From Chlorops oryzae (taxonomy: Eukaryota > Arthropoda > Insecta > Diptera > Chloropidae), in the NCBI GenBank assembly GCA_020466095.1, contig CM035807.1, forward strand, positions 43,560,286 to 43,624,285: DNA of 64,000 bases, in the 5' to 3' direction. The translations under genes and the position numbers were made by a program. Of the stretch, positions 30,428-40,101 are shown in pieces; positions within the stretch are counted from its first letter, which is position 1; the number at the start of each line of letters is the position of its first letter. A model generated the notes under the pieces. It was not told the origin of the DNA. It made no database searches and worked only from the letters and a program-made list of their open reading frames with translations.

Positions 30428-31341
30428 TCGCCAGCGATCTGAGTTAGTTCAGCTACCGACGAAACTTCGTGCTTCCTAACATATAGCCGCAACCCTGTCA
30501 GACAATTTTCGTACAGCTGGTCTAGCTTCTCTTCCTCCGACCACGTCGTAAATTTCATCAGATGTCTAATGGCGATAACGAAATCGAGGAACCTCTCGTC
30601 TGCTCCCTGCTTACGTCGCCGAATCTTCTCTTCCAGGCCCCTCTGAAATCTGGGTGGCATGAACAACGTTAACAGGGCATTCTTGAACGCATTCCAAGTG
30701 GCAAATCTGGGTTCGCTTCGATACCACATGAGGGCTTTGCCGCTGAGTAATTCCGGCAGCGCTTTGACAACCACATCGAGCTGGAACTCGTATGCTTCCG
30801 CTAATTCTTCCACCCTTTCTAGAAAATCCAACGGTTCGTTGGTGCCGTCATATTTCACCTGCCATTTTCTCACTTGATCGATTACTGCCGCATGTCCGGG
30901 CCCGAGACCCTGGCGTCGACTAGATACTGCAACGGGTATAACTGTTTCTATCGACGCATCCGAATCTGGCACATCTGTTAGTAGTGGTGTTTCGCTTCTG
31001 CTATACCGCACGTCTAGCTCCCTCAACCGCACGATGGTGTGTTCGTCGTGCTCGGTATCGGTGACGAAAGTCGAGAGCCTTTGCCGTAATTTATCAAGAG
31101 TTCCCGTCGATTCCAGGCCGAACTCCTCCAGGAGGCCGGCCAGCTCCTCTTTACGGACCCGATAGATCCATCCGATACGTAATTTTCCTTTTGGTAAAGC
31201 CCCTTCCTGGCTGTGCCTCCTCGTCTTACTGGAAGGTGGTACTGCCAAACTACTTGGGACCATCTGTTCTTTCTCCTTTTCGGTATTATCCCTTGCATCT
31301 CCCGATGCTTCATTCCCCGAGAGTCCCTGCTCGGGCGCCAT
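30094..31341 (-). CDS. gag: Element E gag
   Basis: A 415-residue frame. The ATG lies immediately after the 5' LTR. A SAP-like helix pair (E-E-L-A-G-L-L-E-E-F-G-L then L-D-K-L-R-Q-R-L) is at about residues 60-90. A capsid-like domain (W-Q-V-K-Y-D-G, F-L-E-R-V-E-E-L, W-Y-R-S, F-K-N-A-L) follows at about 160-320. One good CCHC knuckle (C-L-K-C-G-Q-E-G-H-Y-R-R-E-C) and a Cys-rich second one follow. It overlaps pol by 334 nt. Confidence 0.9.
   Translation of the reverse strand: MAPEQGLSGNEASGDARDNTEKEKEQMVPSSLAVPPSSKTRRHSQEGALPKGKLRIGWIYRVRKEELAGLLEEFGLESTGTLDKLRQRLSTFVTDTEHDEHTIVRLRELDVRYSRSETPLLTDVPDSDASIETVIPVAVSSRRQGLGPGHAAVIDQVRKWQVKYDGTNEPLDFLERVEELAEAYEFQLDVVVKALPELLSGKALMWYRSEPRFATWNAFKNALLTLFMPPRFQRGLEEKIRRRKQGADERFLDFVIAIRHLMKFTTWSEEEKLDQLYENCLTGLRLYVRKHEVSSVAELTQIAGEWERVQDEILTTSYPRYGAPKAPPTPPKKHVSFAQLANGTVDHVNVRTACLKCGQEGHYRRECPNPPGRFCRECGKREVNTPECCRVGNANGPQTQRGSLRVEATAPGPTQ
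30128..30169 (-). promoter_or_regulatory. Programmed -1 frameshift signal of element E
   Basis: The slippery heptamer G-GGA-AAC lies at 30169-30163 in the gag frame. After a 10-nt spacer comes a 7-bp stem CTCAGAC/GTCTGAG (30152-30146 with 30134-30128) and an 11-nt loop. Pol is in the -1 frame and open here. Confidence 0.8.
31321..31340 (-). other. Element E primer binding site inside the gag start
   Basis: TGGCGCCCGAGCAGGGACTC follows the LTR end after one base. It resembles the tRNA-Lys complement used by many retroviruses (TGGCGCCC...). The gag ATG (31341-31339) overlaps its first two bases. Confidence 0.8.
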
Positions 31342-33242
31342 TGTAAGGGACCGTTTTCCCAGCCGGGGTAGTTACTCAGTCGAGTTACTAGGGAACCTTC
31401 CTCACAAAAATTTATAAAGGAACTCAAGGGGATTAATCGTTATAAAGATGTTATTTATTTGGAAATGTGTTCCCTTTTTTAAGGGGAACGCCTTAGGATA
31501 AAGTCCGAATAATCTACTTTTTAATGTGTACTTAAACTAGTCGCGCCTGTAAGGCCACCGTGTGTCCTGCCGTCTCGCAGTCGGAGTCTTCGAGGACTGT
31601 CCGCTAGCCGTGGAGTTGTGACGCTCCTGATCTCAACCCACCGCACACTAGTCTACTCCAAAGTTCCTTTCCGCGTAACCCTCCGCGTGGCAAATCGAAC
31701 GCGGGGCAAACCGAGCACGAGGATACAGCGAGAGCCCACTGTAAACCGCCGAGCACGATTTCCGAGAATTTATTTACTGACTTCCGCAAAACGACCGCGT
31801 GGTAAACCGAGCACGAGGATACAGCGAGAGCCCACTGTAAACCGCCGAGCACGATTTCCGAGAATTTATTCACTGACTTCCGCAAAACGACCGCGTGGCA
31901 AACCGAGCACGAGGATACAGCGAGAGCCCACTGTAAACCGCCGAGCACGATTTCCGAGAATTTATTCACTGACTTCCGCAAAACGACCGCGTGGCAAACC
32001 GAGCACGAGGATACAGCGAGAGCCCACTGTAAACCGCCGAGCACGATTTCCGAGAATTTATTCACTGACTTCCGCAAAACGACCGCGTGGCAAACCGAGC
32101 ACGAGGATACAGCGAGAGCCCACTGTAATCGAGTGTGACGTATCTTCGCTTGGTCTAATGTCACTATTTTCCGCAAGTAATTTCGTTCACTTCGAGCACG
32201 AGGATCCTCAACGTATTTCGTTGGAATCGCGTGCGACGAATCTTCGCTTGGCCTAATTTCAACTATTTTCCGCAAGTAATTGCGTTCACTTCGAGCACGA
32301 GGATCCACAACGTATTCCGTTGGAATCGAGTGCGACGAATCTTCACTTGTCCTAATCTCAACTAATTTCCGCAAGTATTGCGTTTACTTCGAGCACGAGG
32401 ATCCACAACGTATTTCGTTGGAATCGAGTGCGACGAATCTTCGCTTGTCCTGGTCTCAACTAATTTCCGCAAGTATTGCGTTTACTTCGAGCACGAGGAT
32501 CCACAACGTATTTCGTTGGAATCGAGTGCGACGAATCTTCACTTGTCCTGGTCTCAACTAATTTCCGCAAGTATTGCGTTTACTTCGAGCACGAGGATCC
32601 ACAACGTATTTCGTTGGAATCGAGTGCGACGAATCTTCACTTGTCCTAATCTCAACTATTTTCCGCAAGTATTGCGTTTCACCGTTTTAATATACTCACT
32701 CCAATATTGGTATGGCGTCGCCAAGTTCCGGGGTTCCTTCCGTTTAAATTTTACTGCGTTGATGGCTTGTCGGCGGCTGGATCAGAAGTGACGCTCGCTT
32801 TCCAAATCGAACCGACGCTAAGCTCTTTTCTCGAACTCGATGCTATCGATATATCGATAACTCTTCCACACGGTGGTCTCCCTTCCCACTTATAGCTAAC
32901 AACTTCTCACTTATAACCTAGCCTTAAACTACTATCTGGCGGGATTCACATGCTTATAATCTATCCTTAATCCTACTATTTGATTGGCTGGTTTTATACT
33001 ACTACATTACGTGTCCGGATACTAGGCTTAAAACTAACATTTGGATTCTTTTTTTTTTTCTTTTAATGGCTGATATGCTTACAAACTAAATGAAAAGAAC
33101 AATGTAAGAAAACGAAGTGAATTAAACTAAAACCTGGCTGTCCTACAGCTTGACTCGAAATGGAATACTAAAATACAATAGAATGTGACTTGAAATAAAC
33201 CTACTCTACTTAACTATGGCTCTCTGGGTGAGGTTCCTCACA
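31342..33242 (-). repeat. Element E 5' LTR
   Basis: 1901 bp, near identical to 23883-25782. Differences seen: G/C at the GTCGCGCSTG site, A/C at the ATCGMGTGCG site, and T10 versus T11. Confidence 0.9.
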
Positions 33243-33277
33243 AACTTCTCAATTGGAAATTTCAAATATACGGAATT

Positions 33278-34198
33278 TTATACAGAAACCTGGTGAAATG
33301 CGTTCTTTACATCCAACTTCGTAAAGATCTTCCCTCTTCCGATGTGCGGTAAGAAATCTTCCATGGTTGGCAATGGATGAATTTCTCGTTCAACTGCTTC
33401 GTTTGCTCTACGCATATCGATGCATACCCTGACGTCATCGCCTTTTGGCACTGGAACTATCGGCGATATCCATTTGGATGGGCCGTTGACTTTTTCAATG
33501 ACGCCTAGCTTTAGTAACTCATCAATCTTGTCATCAACGCGTTTTTCAAGTGCCACTGGCACACGACGATACGGCTGCGCAACCGGTCTTGCACCACTTC
33601 GAATAGGTATGTCAACAACTATACCCTTAATTTTACTCATTTGTAATATTTTCCCGTATCCATTATCGATTTGATTGATGTCAAAACCAATTTTGAGTAC
33701 GCCGAGTTGCATTGCAGTCTCTTTGCCGATCAGACACTTTCCTTTTTCTTTTATTACATAAAAATCGGCAACTGCGCTGCGATCTGAGACCTTGATCACT
33801 GCTTCGAAAACACCCATAACCGTTAGTTCATGGTTACCATATGATCGAAATAGTTTGTCGGTTTCTTTGTGCTGGTTTGAAACACTGATTTTCATTGCCT
33901 TCAGAATTCTCCATGTTTCAGCATCCATCAGATTGTACTTCGATCCCAAATCAATGACAGCTCTCACCAACTGCCCACCAATCTCACATGAGATTTCATT
34001 GCCATTGTCCTTTGTACCGATACAAAATATGTACTCACGACGGTTTTCGTCGACAAACTTAATAGTTTCCGTACGTTGTCGTTTCCCAGTAGGCTCTTCG
34101 GATCTTGCAAATTCCATTTCACCGCCACGCTTCTTGGTGCGACACTTCTCCCCAAAGTGATCTCGACCTCCACATTTGACATTCAAATTTAAAATCAC
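33278..34198 (-). pseudogene. Element D nucleocapsid, protease and RT start
   Basis: A single cysteine-poor knuckle remnant near the start, then a protease whose active site reads A-V-I-D-L-G-S instead of D-T/S-G. The RT start has S-P-I-V-P-V-P-K, V-C-I-D-M-R-R-A-N and T-K-L-D-V-K-N-A-F-H. It stops shortly after this block. The changed protease triad means this copy would not process its polyprotein. Confidence 0.8.
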
Positions 34199-34258
34199 TT
34201 GGTTGCACTTGTCCTACTGATGGTCTCATCCTTATGCTGTTAACTTCTTCAGGGACTG

Positions 34259-34843
34259 TCAGAGACTGATCGATTCAAAGACCTTAGCCAATTTCAATAT
34301 TTCATCCAGTGGAGCGTCACCCTTTTTAAGCATTTCGCGTCGTAGCTTTGCCGAAAGGCATTTATCAATTATTTGGTCCTTGATGTTTTCTTCCAGGTTC
34401 GTTCCAAAATTACATCGCTCAGCTTGCGAAAGTAAGCGCATCGCAAAAAGACCAATTTTTTCGTTGCTTTCTTGTTTCATAGCTCGGAATATGTGGCGCT
34501 CATACGTCGAATTTTTCTTTGGCAAAAAGAACTCATTCAACTTTGCCACAGTAGTTTCATACTCGTCCAACTGTAGCACGTATCCACTAGCTAATGGCCC
34601 TCGGCTGGTTCCATCAGTGATTGCATTTGGTAGTGTGGTAAATAGTTCTTGAACTTTCGGCCCCACAAGATGCAACAACATGTTGTTTTTGTGTTCAGCA
34701 TCGGAAATATGATGTGCCTTCATACCATATTCGAATGACCGCAGCCAATTCTGCCATTCATGGCCACAGCTTTCTCCATATACTGCATAATTAAATTTTG
34801 GTATGTTGATACCAATACCACGCATTTCAGTGGAATTCTCCAT
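34259..34843 (-). CDS. gag: Element D gag
   Basis: A 194-residue open frame beginning 20 bp after the LTR, just past the primer site TGGCGACGAGGATTA. Capsid-like motifs: W-Q-N-W-L-R-S-F-E-Y, L-L-H-L-V-G-P-K-V-Q-E-L-F, E-R-H-I-F-R-A-M-K-Q, I-G-L-F-A-M-R-L. It ends before the zinc/protease frame. Retroviral-type gag of this Gypsy lineage forms the particle. Confidence 0.75.
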   Translation of the reverse strand: MENSTEMRGIGINIPKFNYAVYGESCGHEWQNWLRSFEYGMKAHHISDAEHKNNMLLHLVGPKVQELFTTLPNAITDGTSRGPLASGYVLQLDEYETTVAKLNEFFLPKKNSTYERHIFRAMKQESNEKIGLFAMRLLSQAERCNFGTNLEENIKDQIIDKCLSAKLRREMLKKGDAPLDEILKLAKVFESISL

Positions 34844-34863
34844 TTTTAATCCTCGTCGCCAAT

Positions 34864-35053
34864 TGTAAGGACTCAGGATCCTTAAGAAATATAGAAGCCG
34901 AACACAGGAATATATGTTTGGTTACTATTTTGTATTTTCAGTATTTCTAATAATTTATTTATCACACTCGGAAAACTAATAATAATTTCTCCTTTTTTTA
35001 AGATCCGAAGAAAACTATATTTTCTTCTTCGTCGCCTACTTGTCGATACTACA
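34864..35053 (-). repeat. Element D 5' LTR
   Basis: 190 bp, TGTAGTATC...CCTTACA on the minus strand, followed by ATTGGCGACGAGG. It differs from 20882-21071 at about three positions. Confidence 0.88.
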
Positions 35054-35058
35054 GTTTC

Positions 35059-38036
35059 ATGTAATGTTCCATATGTTGACTATAATGGCAACAAGATCAG
35101 AATATTAGGTCAATATAATTAGTCAATTGAATGCAATGGTGTAAAAAAGAACGTCAAACTTGTAGTTACAGAAAATGACAACAATCCACTATTTGGTAGA
35201 AACTTTTTAAGAAAATTTGGATTCGAGCTCATTCAAGTAAATTCGATAGACAATTTCAATCAATCTTCCATTTTAATCGAGCAGTTGAAAAATGAGTTTT
35301 CAGAAATATTTGATAATGAATTAGGCGAATATAAACTGGGAAAAATTTCTTTAAGTATAGAGGAGAATGCAAAACCCATATTTTTCAAACCCCGACCAGT
35401 TCCATTAGCATGGAAAAGCAAAATCGAACAAAATTTGAGAAATTTAATTGAAAAAAATGTTTTAGAACCGATAGATCATTCCGATTGGGGAACACCACTT
35501 GTACCCATTTTAAAACCAAATGGTGAACTCCGTATTTGCGGAGACTATAAGGTTTCAATCAACAAATATCTCAGCGATTTCAAGTATCCACTTCCTTTGA
35601 TAAACGACATTTTTCCATGTCTTCAAGGAGGCGAATTGTTTTCCAAATTAGATTTATCGAATGCCTACAATCAGCTGGTTCTTGACGATAAGTCCCAAAA
35701 TATTTGTACATGGTCCGCGCACATAAGGACATTTAAAATGAAGCGTTTTCCGTTTGGCGTGAAGCCCGCAGCTTCTATTTTCCAAAAGACAATGGAAGCT
35801 CTACTTAGAGACATTCCATTTGTAGTAGTTTACCAGGATGACATAACGGTGTCGGGAAAAGACTTGTCAGAACATATTGTCAATTTAAAAGCCGTCCTTC
35901 GTAAGCTCATGGAAGCAGGATTCAAATTAAATTTATCAAAATGCGAATTTTTTAGAAATGAAATCTTATTTTTGGGGATTTACTATTGACAAATTTGGGC
36001 TTCGCAAGAACGAAGACCGAATAGCTTCCGTGCTTAAGGCACCAATTCCTAAGAATTTTACTGAATTACGAGCATTTTTAGGCATGGTTAGTTATTATTC
36101 GAAATTCATTGATAATTTCGCCGCAAAAATGATTCCGTTATACCAACTATTGCAAAAAAACACAAGATTTGAGTGGTCTGAAGAATGTCAATTAGCATAC
36201 GACACAGCAAAGCAAGAGATAACTTCCGACAAAGTTCTAGTCCACTTCAACCAAAAGCTACCCATTTACCTAACAACTGATGCTTCTAATTATGCTATAG
36301 CAGGCATACTCTCGCATGAATTTCCAAACAAGACACATAAGCCTATTGCATTTGTCTCAAGAGCTTTATCTAAAGCCGAGCAAAACTACAGCACTCACGA
36401 AAAAGAGGCATTAGCAATTATCTTTTCTGTCACCAAGCTCAAACAATACCTACTGGGAAACCATTTCATACTAAAAACCGATCATAAGCCACTTCTATCT
36501 ATATTTGGCGAAAACAAAGGTATTCCGATCATGGCTACAGCTAGGATACAAAGATGGGCATTCATCCTTACTGGATTTGATTATGAAATAGAGTACGTAA
36601 GGGGGTCTTCAAATGATGCTGACAATCTCTCTAGAATTCCGAAGTCAACAGTAAATAAAAATAATGATGAGGATGATTCTTTCGTTTGCTTTATTAAAAA
36701 AGATAACAGTCTGAACTTAGATTTTAAAGACATCGCAAGAGAAACAAAAAGGGATAAAATATTGTCTAAAAATTGCGAAGCCACCAATTTAGGTATACTT
36801 AAAGAACTTGAAGGTAGCGAATATGCGGCATTTACCAATAAAGAAACAGAACTAACGGTAGATCACGATTGCCTATTATGGGGTTACAGAGTTGTAATAC
36901 CTGAAAAACTTCGAAAGTACATACTTGAGATGTTACATGAATCCCACTTGGGGATTGTCAAAACCAAAGCACTGGCTAGGTCGTTTGTTTGGTGGCCAAA
37001 TCTTGACAAAGATATAGAAAATTTAGTAAAATCTTGTTATCCGTGCTAGCAACTACTTCCGAGTCCAGAGAAAAGTCCGCTTATACCTTGGAAGCCTACA
37101 AACTCCGTATGGCAAAGAGTAAATATGGATTTTGTGGGACCAATTAAAAACTTTTATCTTTTTGTCATAATAGACTCGCATTCGAAATGGGTAGAAGTTT
37201 TTAAAACCAAAGAAATTACTAGCAGTTTCGTTATAACTAAATTAAGAGAAGTATTTTGCCGCTTAGGCATCCCTCGCGTTATCGTAAGCGATAACGGAAG
37301 GCAATTTGTGTCCGAAGACTTCAAAATTTTTTTAGAAAAGAATAAAATAAATCATACCTTAACAGCTCCTGGTCACCCTGCGACCAACGGGCAAGCAGAA
37401 AATTTTAATAAAACATTTAAAAAGTCAATATATGCATATATAAAGTCAGATAAAAATGAAAATTTCGATATTGTATTAAACCGGTTTTTAATGGATTATC
37501 GAAATACAAAGCACTCCACAACAGATGATACACCTGCTCGAATATTTCTTGGAAGATCGATTAGAAACAGATTTGATATTTTGCGACCGCCTTTAACAAA
37601 AGATATTATATTAGAACAACAACAAAAAAGCATCTTAAATTTTAAAGGTTAAAGATTAGCTAATTTCAAAAAAGGGGATAGTGTGCTCATTCGTGACTAT
37701 ACGAATCCTAATAAAAAGTCATGGACTCCAGCTATTGTAAAAGATCAAAATGGTCCAAGGTCATATTTTTGTTTACTCTCTAATAATAGAATCATAAAGA
37801 GACACACAGACCAAATCAGAAAAAGTCAAAACGATTTCCACACCAATAGCGCCGCCAATGACGAGCCATCATGTTCACAAAACGAATCAGTTGAAACATC
37901 ATCTGTTGAACCAAATAAAGAAGTTGAAGAAATTTCTATTGAAGAAGTAGTAGAAAATAAGCAAAATAACAACAATGAAAATGTACCACAAAGAATATTA
38001 AGACCTAGAAATAGAGAGAGGAAGATATCCAAGTAA
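35059..38036 (+). pseudogene. pol: Element C pol: protease end, RT, RNase H, integrase
   Basis: It continues the gag-protease frame after the D insertion. RT has R-I-C-G-D-Y-K-V, S-K-L-D-L-S-N-A-Y and V-Y-Q-D-D-I-T-V. RNase H: T-T-D-A-S-N-Y-A-I-A, K-E-A-L-A-I-I-F. Integrase: finger H-E-S-H-L and C-Y-P-C, core M-D-F-V-G-P, V-S-D-N-G-R-Q-F, N-G-Q-A-E-N-F-N with an intact D-D-E, then a C-terminal tail (37683-38036) ending in an Arg-rich R-I-L-R-P-R-N-R. Damage: stop near 35121, frameshift near 35975, stop at 37047-37049, stop near 37651. Confidence 0.85.
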
Positions 38037-38093
38037 ATTTTAGAATTTTTTTTTATATACAAGTTATAATGTAAGAACTTTTTCTTATCTATA

Positions 38094-39288
38094 TCATATA
38101 TAAAATAATGTTGCGAAATGTGTTTGTGTTGAACTTTCTCGGCACTGGCTGAACCGATTTGCATGCAGTTTTTTTTGTTTGAAAGGTGAAGTCTGCCTGA
38201 ATGTTTTAAGCTGTATGCGACATTGGTGCGTGTGCGACATTGGTGCGTGTGTCGTGAGATATCAGCATTTTTGTGAGTTGTAAGAATTGATATATAGAAA
38301 GATTGATAGATTGATTGATTGATAGATTGATTGATTGATATATTAACAGATTGATAGATTGAAGGATTGACAGATTGATAGGTTGATAGATTGAAAGATT
38401 GATAAATAAACAGATTGACAGAATGAAAGATTGATGGATAAATATATTGAAAAATTGATAGATTGAGAAATTGATAGATTTACTGATTTACAGATTGATA
38501 GATTGATAGATCGATAGATTGAAAGATTGATAGATTGATAGATTGACATATTGATAGGTTGATAGATTGAAAGGTTGATAAATTGACAGATTGATAGATT
38601 GATAGATTGATAGAATGACAGATTGATAGATTGATGGATAAATATATTGAAAGATTGATAGATTGACATATTGATAGAATGTCAGATTGATAGATTGATG
38701 GATAAATGTATTGAAAGATTGATTGATTGACAGATTGATAGGTTGAAAGATTGATGATAGATGGATAGATAGATGAATAGAGAGATGGATAGAGAGATAA
38801 CACCTATTCCCTACATTAAATGGGGGAATAATTTTACCGAGATTGCACTGCAGTCGGTATCTAGGTTATTTAAAATGAAAAAGCAGCAAAGTAGGCTTGA
38901 GAAAAAAATACGAATTCACCAAGCTATTTAAAATTTTAATGTAACAAACTTTCAAATCATAAAAAAAAATTTATTTTTATTTAAATCGGGAGTAAGCGCA
39001 CTTCAGTGAATATTAAGTGTATTATATTCACAGTTAAGTACATAAAACAATGCCACGTTTCCGTGGGCGAGGGGGAAATATTGGTCGATAGTAGTTTAAG
39101 TAAAAATTTATAGCATAATGTTTAAATTTCACACAAAGAATGAATAAAAACCTAGAGTATTTAAAAACATACTACTTTACCACTTTTATTACTTTTGCCC
39201 AATATCAACCTGTACCGGGAGAGGAAACGAGCGCGGGTCATACGAAGCTGGCGCGAAGGCTCGCGGAGCGAGCCTTGGTGCCAGCTAG
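38094..39288 (+). mobile_element. Non-autonomous Helitron (first of a head-to-tail pair)
   Basis: It begins TCATATATAAAATAATGTTG and ends with the hairpin GGCTCGC-GGA-GCGAGCC (39258-39274) and CTAG (39285-39288). The host base before it is A and the base after the pair is T, the A|T target of Helitrons. The interior is mostly a GATTGATA microsatellite plus unrelated sequence. No protein gene. Confidence 0.82.
38280..38790 (+). repeat. (GATTGATA)n-type microsatellite in the first Helitron
   Basis: About 510 bp of degenerate 8-bp and 4-bp steps (ATTGATAG, GATTGACA and so on). Open stretches on the minus strand here are repeat artefacts. Confidence 0.95.
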
Positions 39289-39589
39289 TAATATATAAAA
39301 TAATGTTGCGAAATGTGTTTGTGTTGAACTTTCTCGGCACTGGCTGAACCGATTTGCATGCAGTTTTTTTGTTTGAAAGATGAAGTCTGCCTGAATGTTT
39401 TAAGCTATATGCGACATTGGTGCGTGTGCGACATTGGTGCGTGTGCGACATTGGTGCGTGTGTCGTGAGATATCAGCATTTTTGTGAATTGTAAGAAAAA
39501 TGTCGATAATATCGACTCGATATTGATTTCGTTATTCACTACATTTGTCGAAATTAGATTTGTATATATATTCCAAAATATATTTCAGC

Positions 39590-40055
39590 AAGAATTTGTG
39601 AACCATTCAGCCTGATTTTAAATACTCCTGCGGATTTGGAAAAAATTCTCCCATTCAAAGAACACTGGGAAGGTAATATGAAGCAAAGGTCATCGTTTCT
39701 TTTCTTAGTTATTGGCTTTGTAGACTTCCATTTTTCGCGGAGAAAATTTTAAGAAAGTGTTCGTTTTAATATTTGGAAATCGATTTTCATAATTTTAATT
39801 GTTATTTTGTTTTATGAACATTTTATTTGTATTCAATATATTCCATCAAGAATCTGTGAACCATTCAGCCTGAGTCTACATACTCTTGAGAAATTTTTTG
39901 GTGCGGATTTGGAAAAATTTCTCCCATTCAAAGAACACTGGGAAGGTAATATGAATGAAGTAAGAACTTCAAATGTTTTTAAGCAAAAGCCATCGCTTTC
40001 TTTTCTTAGTTGGTGGCTTAGAAGACTTCCATTTTCCGCGGAGAAAATTTTCTCG
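39590..40055 (+). repeat. Imperfect direct duplication upstream of the Helitron gene
   Basis: About 39590-39757 and 39840-40055 both contain CTGTGAACCATTCAGCCTGA-like sequence, the phrase CATTCAAAGAACACTGGGAA, and an ATTTTYCGCGGAGAAAATTTT end. The second copy leads directly into the gene. Confidence 0.75.
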
Positions 40056-40101
40056 AGATAAAATTCCTCGAGAATATTCATTTCAATTGGTTGTGGTAAA
40101 A

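Larger units (their letters stand above)
23883..33242 (-). mobile_element. Element E: young full-length Gypsy element with 1.9-kb LTRs (Osvaldo/Ulysses-like)
   Basis: The 9360-bp element is flanked by AACT on both sides (23879-23882 and 33243-33246). The LTRs (1900 and 1901 bp) differ at two seen substitutions and one T in a homopolymer. Gag, pol and ORF3 are all open. The large LTRs, tRNA-Lys-like primer site and third ORF recall the Osvaldo/Ulysses elements of Drosophila; that assignment is from general family knowledge, not a comparison. It looks capable of transposition. Confidence 0.9.
20882..35053 (-). mobile_element. Element D: Gypsy retrotransposon inserted in element C
   Basis: 190-bp LTRs (20882-21071 and 34864-35053) differ at about three positions. 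GTTTC is duplicated on both sides (20877-20881 and 35054-35058). The minus strand carries gag, zinc/protease/RT start, then element E, then RT end and RNase H-integrase. A 23356-23882 segment plus 33243-33277 of unclear origin surrounds E. Confidence 0.9.

Noticed and set aside
38343..38803. Two open stretches of ~107 codons rich in Ser/Ile/Asn/Leu
   Set aside because: Translation of the GATTGATA microsatellite.
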